5,470 bases of DNA, from assembly GCA_938033975.1 (NCBI GenBank), contig CALHKJ010000511.1, forward strand, positions 1 to 5,470. The letters are read 5' to 3'. Positions 5,414 to 5,470 of the stretch are shown here, piece after piece. The position numbers and the translations under genes were made by a program. Positions within the stretch are counted from its first letter, which is position 1; each line of letters begins with the position of its first letter. Under the pieces are notes generated by a model. That model had not been told where the DNA came from, ran no database searches, and saw nothing but the letters and a program-made list of their open reading frames with translations. The DNA comes from an uncultured Saprospiraceae bacterium (GTDB taxonomy: Bacteria; Bacteroidota; Bacteroidia; Chitinophagales; Saprospiraceae).

Positions 5414-5470
5414 TTTAATTTTCCCTCACCAGCTATTTCACGAGAGCCCTCTGCTGAGAAATAAGCTCGA
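5397..5470 (+). CDS. Photolyase-related (DPRP / FeS-type cryptochrome-photolyase) protein, N-terminal fragment
   Basis: Only the first 24 codons are in the window; the gene runs off the right edge. The N-terminus contains INLIFPHQLFHESPLL (residues 5-20). This resembles the first beta strand and loop of the photolyase-related family that includes the iron-sulfur bacterial cryptochromes and (6-4) photolyases (the LxxGDQL or IFPHQLF start). The family usually has about 500 residues with C-terminal cysteines holding a 4Fe-4S cluster; these lie outside the window. The ATG is 17 bases inside the DUF2256 gene and directly follows an AAAGG run (5392-5396), which is too close to act as a normal ribosome-binding site, so coupled translation is likely. 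The assignment rests on a short match plus the context of another photolyase gene, a flavin reductase and DUF2256. Confidence 0.7.
   Translation, partial: MSKAINLIFPHQLFHESPLLRNKL

Overview
The window is AT-rich and comes from a member of the Bacteroidota, most likely a marine Cytophagia- or Flavobacteriia-like bacterium. This rests on the style of the MetX and ThrA-type aspartokinase sequences, on A-rich rather than Shine-Dalgarno-rich start regions, and on a light/flavin gene cassette (TIGR03643, cryptochrome/photolyase, flavin reductase, DUF2256, photolyase-related protein) that I know mainly from marine Bacteroidota and some other aquatic bacteria. The genus cannot be fixed from this stretch. 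All genes lie on the + strand.

Bases 1-2791 hold a methionine/aspartate-family block. It starts with the 3' part of a PLP-dependent acyl-homoserine sulfhydrylase (MetZ/MetY-like). This overlaps by one base (TAATG) a 776-residue fusion protein, with an N-terminal MetX-type homoserine O-acetyltransferase (about residues 1-320) and a C-terminal ThrA-type aspartate kinase with two ACT regulatory domains (about 330-776). No homoserine dehydrogenase domain follows. The block therefore encodes step 1 of the aspartate pathway, homoserine activation, and sulfur incorporation towards homocysteine.

Bases 2792-2863 are a short gap with no recognisable terminator. A perfect 9-bp inverted repeat (2851-2874) straddles the start codon of the next gene.

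Bases 2864-5470 hold a tightly packed cassette: a TIGR03643/DUF2805 small basic protein, a cryptochrome/photolyase-family flavoprotein, a flavin reductase (20-base overlap), a 48-residue DUF2256 four-cysteine protein (8-base overlap), and the first 24 codons of a second, photolyase-related protein (17-base overlap). The overlaps suggest one transcript with coupled translation. The inferred theme is light-dependent DNA repair or light sensing with a dedicated flavin-reducing partner. The photolyase lacks two of the three canonical electron-transfer tryptophans by ungapped motif comparison with E. coli PhrB, and other FAD/substrate-contact positions also differ. It is therefore not a standard CPD photolyase, and its pairing with a flavin reductase is the most interesting point in the window.
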